This document shows, piece by piece, positions 8,162 through 18,875 of a stretch of DNA of 64,000 nt. The notes beneath the pieces were generated by a model. That model worked only from the letters and a program-made list of their open reading frames with translations. It had not been told where the DNA came from and did no database searches. Made by a program: the position numbers and the translations under genes. The stretch comes from JACVRM01 sp963839815 (lineage in GTDB: Bacteria > Actinomycetota > Thermoleophilia > Gaiellales > Gaiellaceae): contig CAWIWF010000008.1 of NCBI GenBank assembly GCA_963839815.1, forward strand, positions 434,001 to 498,000, in the 5' to 3' direction. Each line of letters opens with the position of its first letter. The first letter of the stretch is position 1.

Positions 8162-9469
8162 TTACGTGACGACGCGCTCGATGCGGGCGCCAAGGCCGCG
8201 GAGGCGCTCGTCGATGCGCTCGTAGCCCTTGTCGATCTGGAAGGCATCGCCGATCGTGGACGTGCCTTCGGCGCAGAGCGCGGCGAGCAGCATCGCCATG
8301 CCGGCGCGGATGTCGGGACTGGCCATCCGCTGCCCGTAGAGCCGTGCGGGCCCGGTGACGACGACCCGGTGCGGGTCGCAGAGGATGATCCTCGCGCCCA
8401 TCGAGACGAGCTTGTCGACGAAGAACAGCCGGCTCTCGAACATCTTCTCGAAGATCAGGATCGTCCCCTGGGCCTGGGTCGCGACCATGATGGCGATCGA
8501 CGTCATGTCCGCGGGGAACGCAGGCCACGGGCCATCCTCGATCTTGGGGATGGCGCCGCCGAGGTCGTCCTTGATCACGAGCTCCTGCCCCGCCGGGACG
8601 TGCACGGAGTCGGCGCCGAGCTCCACCCGCACGCCCAGGCGCTCGAAGGCGGGCAGCACCGGCACGAGATCCTCCGCCACGGTGTCCTCGATCGTGAGGT
8701 CGCCGCCCGTGATGGCAGCCATGCCGATGAAGCTCCCCACCTCGATGTGGTCGGCGGAGATGCGGTACTCGCCGCCCGCCAGGCGGTCGACCCCGTCCAC
8801 GTAGAGGATGTTGGAGCCGATCCCCTCGATCTGCGCCCCGAGCGAGACCAGGAAGCGGCAGAGATCGCGGACGTGGGGCTCGCACGCGGCGTTCGAGATC
8901 GTCGTCCGGCCGGGCGCGAGGGTGGCCGCCATGACGGCGTTCTCGGTCGCCATCACGGATGCCTCGTCCAGGTGCACGTGCTTCCCGCGGAGCGGGCCCT
9001 CGAGCTGGTAGCCGCCGTTCGCCTTGACGCTGGCGCCGAGCTCGGCGAACGCGTGAATGTGCGGGTCGAGCCTGCGGCGTCCGATCACGTCCCCACCCGG
9101 CGGCGGCACCGAGACGCGACCGATGCGCGCGAGCAGCGGCCCGGCGAGGAGGAACGACGCGCGGATGCGGCTCGCGAGCTCCGCATGGACCTCGTGCGTC
9201 GCCACCTGCGCGGCGTGCACGCGCACCTCGTTGGCTCCGAGCCAGTCGACGTCGGCGCCGAGGTGCTCGAGCAGAGCGAGCATCGTCTCGACGTCGAGAA
9301 TCCGCGGGATGTTCTGCAGCACCACGGGCTCGTCGGTGAGCAGACACGCGGCGAGCACGGGCAACGCCGCGTTCTTGTTGCCTTCAGCGCGGATCCGGCC
9401 CGAGAGCGGTCGGCCGCCTTCGATGACGAGCGACTCCACGAGTGTCTCCTGAACGGTGGTCGGGGGCAT
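8162..9469 (-). CDS. murA: UDP-N-acetylglucosamine 1-carboxyvinyltransferase (MurA), Asp variant
   Basis: Transfers enolpyruvate from PEP to UDP-GlcNAc, the first committed step of peptidoglycan synthesis. The 435 residues show the EPSP-synthase-like fold with GNKNAALPVLAA near residue 30 (K32 is the conserved lysine) and the C-terminal DKGYERIDERLRGLGA. In the active-site loop the usual cysteine is replaced: PPGGDVIGRRRLD has D127. The same GGD change is known in mycobacterial and some other MurA enzymes, which are not alkylated by fosfomycin. Start is ATG 9467-9469. Confidence 0.92.
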   Translation of the reverse strand: MPPTTVQETLVESLVIEGGRPLSGRIRAEGNKNAALPVLAACLLTDEPVVLQNIPRILDVETMLALLEHLGADVDWLGANEVRVHAAQVATHEVHAELASRIRASFLLAGPLLARIGRVSVPPPGGDVIGRRRLDPHIHAFAELGASVKANGGYQLEGPLRGKHVHLDEASVMATENAVMAATLAPGRTTISNAACEPHVRDLCRFLVSLGAQIEGIGSNILYVDGVDRLAGGEYRISADHIEVGSFIGMAAITGGDLTIEDTVAEDLVPVLPAFERLGVRVELGADSVHVPAGQELVIKDDLGGAIPKIEDGPWPAFPADMTSIAIMVATQAQGTILIFEKMFESRLFFVDKLVSMGARIILCDPHRVVVTGPARLYGQRMASPDIRAGMAMLLAALCAEGTSTIGDAFQIDKGYERIDERLRGLGARIERVVT

Positions 9470-9570
9470 TCGGCGTAGTGTGCCGTGCCGGTCGGCGGGT
9501 TCGGCCACCTGCGGCGGAAACCCCGGCCGGATGCGGCGCACCAGCGTCTCGGAGCGACGGTGAGGGCGGA

Positions 9571-9576
9571 TACGCT
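9571..9576 (+). promoter_or_regulatory. -10 box TACGCT of the HD hydrolase gene
   Basis: TACGCT is followed by seven bases and the GTG at 9584, with no ribosome binding site between them. Confidence 0.45.
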
Positions 9577-9583
9577 AGCGGCC

Positions 9584-10159
9584 GTGACGCCGACCCGCGA
9601 GCAGGCCTGGGACACGCTCACCCGCTACACGCAGAGCGAGGCGCTGCGCCGGCATGCGCTCGCCGTGGAGGCGTCCGTTCGCTGGTACGCGCGCCACTTC
9701 GGCGAGGACGAGGAGCTCTGGGGCGTCACCGCCCTGCTCCACGACTTCGACTACGAGATCCACCCGACGCTGGACAAGCACCCACAGGACGGCGCCCCGC
9801 TCCTGCGTGACGAGGGCTACCCGGAGGACGTCGTCGACTCGATCCTGTCGCACGCGGAGCACCTGGCGCTGCCGCGCGACACCCAGCTCAAGCGGACGCT
9901 CTTCGCGTGCGACGAGCTCTCGGGCTTCGTCCACGCCTGCGGCCTCGTGCGGCCGGACGGCATCGAGACGCTCGAGCCGAAGTCGGTCAAGAAGAAGCTG
10001 AAGCAGCCGTCGTTCGCCGCCGGCGTCCACCGCGACGAGGTCTACGCGGGCGCCGAGCTGCTCGGCCTCGAGCTCGACGAGCACATCCGCAACGTCGTCG
10101 AGGCGCTGCGGCCGATCGCCCCGGAGCTCGGCCTCCGCACGGCGGCCACGGCGGCGTGA
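9584..10159 (+). CDS. HD-domain phosphohydrolase
   Basis: A 191-residue HD-superfamily protein. The metal-binding pattern is visible as RRHALAVEASVRWYA, then TALLHDFDYEIHP (the HD pair) and ILSHAEHL. This single-domain type (relatives annotated as HDIG-domain hydrolases) has no assigned substrate. The gene is divergent from murA. Its stop overlaps the start of the following VOC gene (GTGA). Confidence 0.82.
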   Translation: MTPTREQAWDTLTRYTQSEALRRHALAVEASVRWYARHFGEDEELWGVTALLHDFDYEIHPTLDKHPQDGAPLLRDEGYPEDVVDSILSHAEHLALPRDTQLKRTLFACDELSGFVHACGLVRPDGIETLEPKSVKKKLKQPSFAAGVHRDEVYAGAELLGLELDEHIRNVVEALRPIAPELGLRTAATAA

Positions 10160-10548
10160 CGCGGCTGGACGCGATCGGCCTGGCCGTAGCCGACATGGCT
10201 GCGAGCCTCGCCTTCTACCGGCGGCTCGGCCTCGACATCGCTGAGGGGGCAGAGAGCGAGGGCCACGTCGAGGCGACGCTGCCCGGCGGCGCGCGGCTGA
10301 TGTGGGACTCCGCCGAGACGATCAAGAGCTTCGACCCCGGCTGGACGCAGCCCGTGGGCCCGGGTCGTATCACTCTCGCCTTCCTGTGCGACTCGCCGGC
10401 GGAGGTGGATACGACCTACGCCGGGCTCGTCGAGGCAGGCCACGAGGGCCACAAGGAGCCGTGGGACGCGTTCTGGGGCCAGCGCTACGCCCAGGTGCTC
10501 GACCCCGACGGCAACACGGTCGACCTCTTCGCGCCACTCGCCGGCTAG
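10156..10548 (+). CDS. VOC-superfamily (glyoxalase-like) protein
   Basis: A 130-residue vicinal oxygen chelate protein made of two paired beta-alpha-beta modules. It begins RLDAIGLAVADMAASLAFYRRLGLD and ends VLDPDGNTVDLFAPL, both standard for the glyoxalase/bleomycin-resistance fold. I cannot assign a substrate. The start codon overlaps the stop of the HD gene, suggesting coupled expression. Confidence 0.82.
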   Translation: MTRLDAIGLAVADMAASLAFYRRLGLDIAEGAESEGHVEATLPGGARLMWDSAETIKSFDPGWTQPVGPGRITLAFLCDSPAEVDTTYAGLVEAGHEGHKEPWDAFWGQRYAQVLDPDGNTVDLFAPLAG

Positions 10549-10598
10549 CCCGCCCGCTGCCGGCGCGCCCTGCCGGATGCCCGACACGGCAGGCTCGG

Positions 10599-11066
10599 TC
10601 AGCTCGCCGCGGCGCGGTGCGCTCGCTCGAGGGCGAGCTCGGTCGAGCGCTCGAGCTCGGGCTCGCCCGCCGTCCGCCGTAGCTCGAGGGCGCGCTCGAG
10701 GAGTCCGACGGCTTCGGGCGCCCGGCCGGCGTCGACCAGCGTCTTGCCGAGGTGCTGGAGCGCGTAGTGCTCGTGCTCGTCGCCGGCTGCCAGCGCGTCA
10801 CGGAGCAGCCGCTCGGCCTCCGCCAGCTCGTCCGCGCAGCGCAGGGCCTCCGCGAGCCGGATCGTCGTCGCCGTGCCGGGCGCCAGGGCCGCCGCGTCGC
10901 GCAGCGCCCGCACGGCCTCCGCGTAGCGCCCCAGCAGCAGCGAGGCGTGCCCGACGTACGTCATGCCGGAGGCGAGCGCACGCTCGACGGCGGGACGATC
11001 CGTCGCCACCTCCCGGAGCCGCTCGTCCCAGCCCGCGAGTGCCTTGAGGTCCGGGAGCTCGATCAC
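10599..11066 (-). CDS. TPR-like tetratricopeptide protein
   Basis: A 155-residue alpha-helical protein with repeated pairs of helices rich in Ala, Leu and Arg. Phrases such as LLLGRYAEAVRALRDAAALAPG, DELAEAERLLRDALAAGDEHE and LVDAGRAPEAVGLLERALEL match the 34-residue TPR spacing. It probably mediates protein-protein contacts. The GTG start overlaps the stop of the upstream aminotransferase gene, so the pair is co-transcribed. Confidence 0.75.
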   Translation of the reverse strand: MIELPDLKALAGWDERLREVATDRPAVERALASGMTYVGHASLLLGRYAEAVRALRDAAALAPGTATTIRLAEALRCADELAEAERLLRDALAAGDEHEHYALQHLGKTLVDAGRAPEAVGLLERALELRRTAGEPELERSTELALERAHRAAAS

Positions 11067-12142
11067 GCGGCGACGGCGACGAGGCGGTCGAGATCGTCCT
11101 CGTTGGTCCACCAGCCGACGGACGCCCGGAGCCAGCCGAGACCCGGCATGTCCCTGATCACGACACCGGCCTCGAGAGCGCGGCTCACCTCCGCTTTGGC
11201 GTCGCCGCGGGCCTGCCAGGTGACGAGCGTCGCGTGGCCGGGCTCGGTGACCAGCTCGACGCGCTCTCCGAGCACCTCGCGACAGCGAGCCGCCATCGCC
11301 GCCGCACGCTGAAACCTGCCGTCGGGCGCCGTCGCCAGCGCGGCCAGCAACCCCGCGAGCGACGACGCGGGGACCCAGCCGGGGTCGAAGCGCGCCGCAC
11401 CAGGCTTCGGCCTGAACGCCCCGTCGGGCTCGTAGGCGTCCTGGGACAGGTAGCTCGGGAGCGCAACGCGCAGCCGTTCGGGATCACGCACGACGAGCGC
11501 ACCGGTCACGTCGGGCCCGCAGAGCCACTTCTGGCCGGAGACGGTGTAGTAGTCGAACGGGCCCGCATCGACGGGGACCGCCCCCACGGACTGGGCCCCG
11601 TCGACCAGAAGCGGCACGTCGAGCTGCGCCGCGAGCTCCTCGACCGGCAGGACGTGACCCGTGCTCCACGCGATATGCGACAGCGCCACCAGACGGGTGC
11701 GGGGACCGACCTCGGCCAGGATGGCGTCGAGTGCCGCCGCCGCCGGCAGCTCGCGCACGGCGGCGACCCGCACGCGCGCCCCGCTGGCGTGGAGAGGGCC
11801 GAGCAGACCGAAGTGCTCGACGTCGGTGGTCACGAGCTCGTCGCCCGCGCCCACCCCGAGGCCGGCGACAGCGATGCGACACGCCTCGGTCGTAGAGGCC
11901 GTCAGCGCGACGTGCTCGGCCCCCAGCCCGACCACGCGGGCGAGCGCGGCCCGAAGCTCCTCGCGAAGGGCGAGCACTCGCTCGAACCGCGTCGCCGAGC
12001 CTCTCCCCTCCTCCGTGTCGATCGCGAGCTCGCGCTCGAGCGCGGCGGTGGTGGCCCGCGCGAGCGGCCCCACGCTGCCGGCGTTGAGGTACGCGAAGCG
12101 CTCGAGCACCGGGAACTGGGCCCGTGCCTCGGCCCAGCTCAT
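11063..12142 (-). CDS. Class V aminotransferase-fold PLP enzyme
   Basis: A 359-residue fold-type I PLP enzyme of the aminotransferase V/cysteine desulfurase group. PLP-binding residues are in SHIAWSTG, VDGAQSVGA (D181) and TVSGQKWLCGP, where K205 should form the Schiff base. No desulfurase active-site cysteine loop is obvious, so it may be an isopenicillin-N-epimerase-like or selenocysteine-lyase-like enzyme. Start ATG overlaps the stop of the EEP gene (ATGA). Confidence 0.85.
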   Translation of the reverse strand: MSWAEARAQFPVLERFAYLNAGSVGPLARATTAALERELAIDTEEGRGSATRFERVLALREELRAALARVVGLGAEHVALTASTTEACRIAVAGLGVGAGDELVTTDVEHFGLLGPLHASGARVRVAAVRELPAAAALDAILAEVGPRTRLVALSHIAWSTGHVLPVEELAAQLDVPLLVDGAQSVGAVPVDAGPFDYYTVSGQKWLCGPDVTGALVVRDPERLRVALPSYLSQDAYEPDGAFRPKPGAARFDPGWVPASSLAGLLAALATAPDGRFQRAAAMAARCREVLGERVELVTEPGHATLVTWQARGDAKAEVSRALEAGVVIRDMPGLGWLRASVGWWTNEDDLDRLVAVAA

Positions 12143-12951
12143 GGGATCGTGACGTCCACGGGCGCGTGATCGGAGAGGAGCTTCCCGCCGATCCGCCGCC
12201 GCTCGGTCCTCCACGTCTCGGCGGCGCCGGCCTCCGCGCCGCGCACGAGGACGTGATCGATCCCGCCCGCCGGCTGCGAGAACCCCCACTCGTCCCCGCA
12301 CAGGTCGAGCAGCGTGCGCGAGACCTCCGCGCGGACGTTGAAGTCGCCCCCGAGCACGCACACGTCTCCGGGCGGGGTGGCGGCATCCGCGAACCAGGCG
12401 GCGCGCAGCAGCTCGGCGTCCGGGAGCCGCTTGTCGGGCGAGGCCGTGGTGTGGACGTTCGTGACGACTGCGCGCCGCCCGTCGGCGCAGGTGATCCGCA
12501 CGGCGTGGGCGACGCGCCGCTCCTTCGCCCAGGCGAGTCGCGCGATCGAGCCGAGGCCGAAGAGACGGCTCTGCAGGCGGCGGAACCGGAACGGGTTGAG
12601 CACGAGCGAGCCCGCCGGCTCGGCTCTGTGGGATGACGCCACGAGGACGGCGTTCGCCTGGCCGGTGAACGCCGACCGCAGTCCCCCGGTGTTCAGCGCG
12701 GTCGCGCGGCGCCCGAGCTCCGCCGTCCACGGCAGGGGGCCGAGCTGCGGGCGTGCAGCGACCACGCCGTAGGCCTGCAGCCCCGTCCACCGGCGCAGCC
12801 GCGACAGGGCCCACACCGGCAGCTCCTGCAGGCAGACGACGTCCGGCCTGTCGGCAGTCGCGAGCTCGAGCGCCTCGCGCAGGTAGGAGCGGCGCTCGGC
12901 CGGCACGGCATTGCCGTGGAAGAGGTTCCAGGTGCGCACGAGCAGCGGCAC
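12139..12951 (-). CDS. Endonuclease/exonuclease/phosphatase (EEP) superfamily protein
   Basis: A 270-residue EEP-fold protein. The catalytic landmarks are visible in order: RTWNLFHGN (metal/substrate Asn), VCLQEL (metal Glu), VVTNVHTTA, GGDFNV (Asp/Asn pair) and LLSDHAPVDV (terminal catalytic SDH). The family includes nucleases and phosphatases, and I cannot choose among substrates. It shares a short intergenic region with the divergent gene at 12,973. Confidence 0.85.
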   Translation of the reverse strand: MPLLVRTWNLFHGNAVPAERRSYLREALELATADRPDVVCLQELPVWALSRLRRWTGLQAYGVVAARPQLGPLPWTAELGRRATALNTGGLRSAFTGQANAVLVASSHRAEPAGSLVLNPFRFRRLQSRLFGLGSIARLAWAKERRVAHAVRITCADGRRAVVTNVHTTASPDKRLPDAELLRAAWFADAATPPGDVCVLGGDFNVRAEVSRTLLDLCGDEWGFSQPAGGIDHVLVRGAEAGAAETWRTERRRIGGKLLSDHAPVDVTIP

Positions 12952-12960
12952 GGGCCGGGC

Positions 12961-12967
12961 TAGTCTA
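12961..12967. promoter_or_regulatory. Overlapping divergent -10 boxes (TAGTCT / TAGACT)
   Basis: CTAGTCTAG is nearly palindromic. Read forward, TAGTCT is six bases before GTG 12,973; read backward, TAGACT is ten bases before GTG 12,951. The two genes probably start from one shared core. Confidence 0.4.
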
Positions 12968-12972
12968 GGGGG

Positions 12973-13284
12973 GTGTTCCGGCGCGACCCGTTCGCCGACG
13001 TCGTGCGCCGGCAGCTCGAGCTCTTCCGCGAGCAGGAGGCGGTGCTCATCCGCCAGGTGGAGGAGGCAGAGGCGGTCTACCGGCGAGCGCCCGCCGACGA
13101 GGCGGAGGCGAGCTACGAGCGCCTGTCGGACCTGCGCGAGCTCGGCACCGAGGCCCTCGCCGAGATCCGCGACGCCTACCGGCGCACGCTGGACGAGGAC
13201 ACCGCCGACACGTACGAGGCGTCGTTCAACCGGGCGGTCGCGAAGCGGCTGAAGCCCTTCGCGCTCGAGATCCGCGACACGTGA
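12973..13284 (+). CDS. Small helical protein of unknown function
   Basis: A 103-residue, strongly charged protein predicted to be almost all helix (FRRDPFADVVRRQLELFREQ and long runs of Glu/Arg/Ala). It has no signal peptide, membrane segment or cysteine. I do not recognise the family. Helical heptad spacing suggests a coiled-coil adaptor. It is divergent from the EEP gene and converges on dnaE2. Confidence 0.65.
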   Translation: MFRRDPFADVVRRQLELFREQEAVLIRQVEEAEAVYRRAPADEAEASYERLSDLRELGTEALAEIRDAYRRTLDEDTADTYEASFNRAVAKRLKPFALEIRDT

Positions 13285-13324
13285 CCGCAGCGTCGGCAGC
13301 GACCCCGCCTGCGCCGCCTCACGG

Positions 13325-16801
<3,477 letters not shown>

Positions 16802-16881
16802 GCGTGACCAGGCAGGAGCGTGCGGAGGTGGCTGCCTGCTCCGCGCCGGCCGATGGGATCATCCGGGCCCCCGGCGGAGGC

Positions 16882-16887
16882 GATACT
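16882..16887 (+). promoter_or_regulatory. -10 box GATACT of the TfoX-like gene
   Basis: GATACT is followed by TCGGCC and then the GTG at 16,894; no ribosome binding site is present. Confidence 0.45.
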
Positions 16888-16893
16888 TCGGCC

Positions 16894-17184
16894 GTGCCCT
16901 GGGACGAGCTCGTCGCGGAGATGACCGCCCGGCACCCGCTGACGCCCGGGAAGATGTTCGGCCTGCCTTGCCTGAAGCGCGCGAACGGCAAGATCGTCGC
17001 GGGCCTGTGGAAGGACGGCGGCCTGACGGTGAAGCTCGTGGACGAGACCGAGCGCGAGCAAGCCCTGGCGATCCCGGGGGCGTCGGCCTTCGACCCGGGT
17101 ATGGGCCGCACGATGCGCGAGTGGGTGCACGTGCCGGCCGAGCAGTCCGCCCGCTGGGCCGAGCTCGTCGACCAGGCTGTCTGA
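16894..17184 (+). CDS. TfoX N-terminal-domain / YjbR-like small protein
   Basis: A 96-residue protein with the TfoX-N pattern: GKMFGLPCLKRANGKIVAGLWKDGGLTVKL followed by FDPGMGRTMREWVHVP. Proteins with only this domain are common in Actinobacteria and have no established role; TfoX itself regulates competence in Gammaproteobacteria, which should not be carried over here. It is transcribed against the dnaE2 direction and splits the imuB-DUF6504 and dnaE2 genes. Confidence 0.78.
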   Translation: MPWDELVAEMTARHPLTPGKMFGLPCLKRANGKIVAGLWKDGGLTVKLVDETEREQALAIPGASAFDPGMGRTMREWVHVPAEQSARWAELVDQAV

Positions 17185-17260
17185 GCTGGCCTTCATCCGG
17201 CGGAGGCAGACTCCCGCCTGCCGCAGCCACCACGCGGCCCCGGCGCGTCTGCCTGCCGGC

Positions 17261-17314
17261 CACCCGCCGAAAGTCGTCATGGCGCGCGTCCAGCGCGCCG
17301 GACTTTCGGCGGTG
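17261..17314. terminator. Long nested inverted repeat between convergent genes
   Basis: Outer arms ACCCGCCGAAAGTC and GACTTTCGGCGGTG pair with one bulged base, and an inner hairpin has arms GGCGCGC and GCGCGCC. There is no clear T-run. It lies where the TfoX-like gene and the DUF6504-like gene converge, and it includes the stop codon of the latter at 17,277-17,279. A bidirectional terminator is the simplest role. Confidence 0.5.
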
Positions 17315-17606
17315 AGTGGGTGAACCACGAGCTGCGCTTCTCGTCGCGGTAGACGACGGTGTTCTGGCCGCTCTCGAGGACGACCTCGAAGTACCGGCGC
17401 TCGACCGGCTCCTCCGTCCACCAGCGGTCGACGACGCGCCACTCCTCGCGGAGCAGGGCGACGCCCTGCCGGTTCACGCGCCGGGGGGAGCCGTCGGCGT
17501 GCGCCTCGACGAGCGCCGGGCGAGGTGCGGCCAGCTGCCTCGGCCCAGGGGAGCCGGAGGCCTGCGAGCCGCCGCCTCGCGCCGGTACCTGCGTCTGCTG
17601 CCCCAT
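17277..17606 (-). CDS. DUF6504-like protein of the imuB-dnaE2 cassette
   Basis: A 109-residue protein whose C-terminal half reads PRRVNRQGVALLREEWRVVDRWW, then RRYFEVVLESGQNTVVYRDE. This resembles the small DUF6504 proteins that often sit between ImuB and DnaE2 in Actinobacteria. The function is unknown. The N-terminal 40 residues are Pro/Gly/Ala-rich and may be disordered. It follows imuB by 30 bp and should be under the same SOS control. Confidence 0.62.
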   Translation of the reverse strand: MGQQTQVPARGGGSQASGSPGPRQLAAPRPALVEAHADGSPRRVNRQGVALLREEWRVVDRWWTEEPVERRYFEVVLESGQNTVVYRDEKRSSWFTHSPPKVRRAGRAP

Positions 17607-17636
17607 CTGCGCAGGTCGATGTCGAGCCCGGGTGTC

Positions 17637-18824
17637 CTAGGAGTCCCTGGGGACGAGCAGCGCCCGCTGTTCGGGAAGGCGTGACCAGGGGGCCACGTCG
17701 ACCACCGTGCAGACCGCTCCGCCACCGGTGCTAGCCCGCACCTGCTTGAGACCGTCCTTCAGCCGCTCGTTCAGTTCCTCGCCGTCTGGAACGACGAGCG
17801 CAAGCTGGTCACCGCGGGACTCGGAGAGCTCGACCGCCTCGAGCGCGAGCCACGTCACCGGCCCCGGCAGCTCGGCCAGCTTCGGGCCGATCGCGAGCCG
17901 CAGCCGGTCGCGCTCGGCCGCCGGCTCGCGCAGCGTCGTGGTGCGCCGCCAGGAGCCGCCGCCGGCCAGCCGGGCAACGAGCGCGAGCTTGCGGATGAAC
18001 CTGTCCTCCCGCTCCGGGCGGGCGAGCAGGCGCTCGACGAGCACGTTCAGGGCCCGGCGCAGGGTCAACTCGTTGCCGACCGCCTCGGGGAAGTCGATGC
18101 GCTCGACGAGCTCGGCCGGCGGACGGCGGCCCTCGACGCGGTGCGAGCCCCTCGCGCGCGCCAGCGTCCAGGCCTGCCGTCCGTCCCGTCCGAGTCGCTC
18201 GGCGACCGCGGCGCCGGGCAGCTCTGCCAGCTGCCCCAGCCGTCGGACGCCGAGTTCTGCGAGCTCCTGGCGCCGCTCGTCCTCGAGCGGCAGGAGCGTC
18301 AGTGGCAAGGGTGCGAGGAAGCGGCGGGCCTCGTCGCCGTCCGCCACGACGACGACCTGGCCTGCCCGTGCGACGCTCGCCGCCGCGAGTGCGGAGAAAC
18401 GACGCGCGGAAGCCCCCGCCCGCGCCTCCCACCCCGCACCCACGGCCGCGAGCGCCCGGTGCAGCGCCGCCTGGACGCCGCCGTACAGCCGTTCCACGCC
18501 CCGGGTCTCGAAGTACGCCGTGCCGAGCCCCGCCGGCTCGACCGCGAAGCCGGCATCCTCGAGCCGGCGGACGATGCCCTCCCAGGCCTCCTCGGCCTCG
18601 GCGGGGTCCTGCTCGACGAGGACGAGCGCAGGGCAGGTCGCGAGCGCCTCCCCCATGCGCATCCCCGGCGTGATCCCGGCCGCCTCGGCCGCCGCGGTCA
18701 CCGGGCCGAGCAGCGGCTCGCGTCCCGGCTGCGGCGAGAGCGCCGCCGGCCGCAGCGCGAGCGACGGCCGTGCGCGAAGTGCCGCACGGAGCTCGAAGCC
18801 TGGGATGACGATGCATGCGATCAC
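17637..18824 (-). CDS. imuB: ImuB, catalytically inactive Y-family polymerase homologue
   Basis: Adaptor of the SOS mutasome that links DnaE2 to the beta clamp. The 395 residues have the DinB/UmuC layout, but the N-terminus reads IVIPGFELRAAL in place of the catalytic VDMDAFFASVE, and the later SVDE-like acidic pair is absent, as expected for ImuB. LGTAYFETRGVERLYGG matches the palm and RRLGQLAELPGAAVAERLGRDG the helix-hairpin-helix. I choose GTG 18,822-18,824 because two LexA boxes end just upstream. Longer upstream starts would run into those boxes. Confidence 0.9.
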   Translation of the reverse strand: MIACIVIPGFELRAALRARPSLALRPAALSPQPGREPLLGPVTAAAEAAGITPGMRMGEALATCPALVLVEQDPAEAEEAWEGIVRRLEDAGFAVEPAGLGTAYFETRGVERLYGGVQAALHRALAAVGAGWEARAGASARRFSALAAASVARAGQVVVVADGDEARRFLAPLPLTLLPLEDERRQELAELGVRRLGQLAELPGAAVAERLGRDGRQAWTLARARGSHRVEGRRPPAELVERIDFPEAVGNELTLRRALNVLVERLLARPEREDRFIRKLALVARLAGGGSWRRTTTLREPAAERDRLRLAIGPKLAELPGPVTWLALEAVELSESRGDQLALVVPDGEELNERLKDGLKQVRASTGGGAVCTVVDVAPWSRLPEQRALLVPRDS

Positions 18825-18826
18825 CG

Positions 18827-18838
18827 GAACGTATGTTC
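18827..18838. promoter_or_regulatory. LexA (SOS) box, proximal
   Basis: GAACGTATGTTC matches the Gram-positive LexA core GAACNNNNGTTC exactly. It starts two bases upstream of the imuB GTG, so LexA bound here would cover the start region. A leaderless imuB transcript fits this spacing. Confidence 0.75.
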
Positions 18839-18843
18839 TACAC

Positions 18844-18855
18844 GAACACACGTTC
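18844..18855. promoter_or_regulatory. LexA (SOS) box, distal
   Basis: GAACACACGTTC is a second exact match to GAACNNNNGTTC, 17 bp from the first (start to start). The two sites lie between the glycosyltransferase stop and the imuB start and probably give cooperative repression. Confidence 0.72.
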
Positions 18856-18875
18856 CCCTGTCAAGACCGAGTGTC

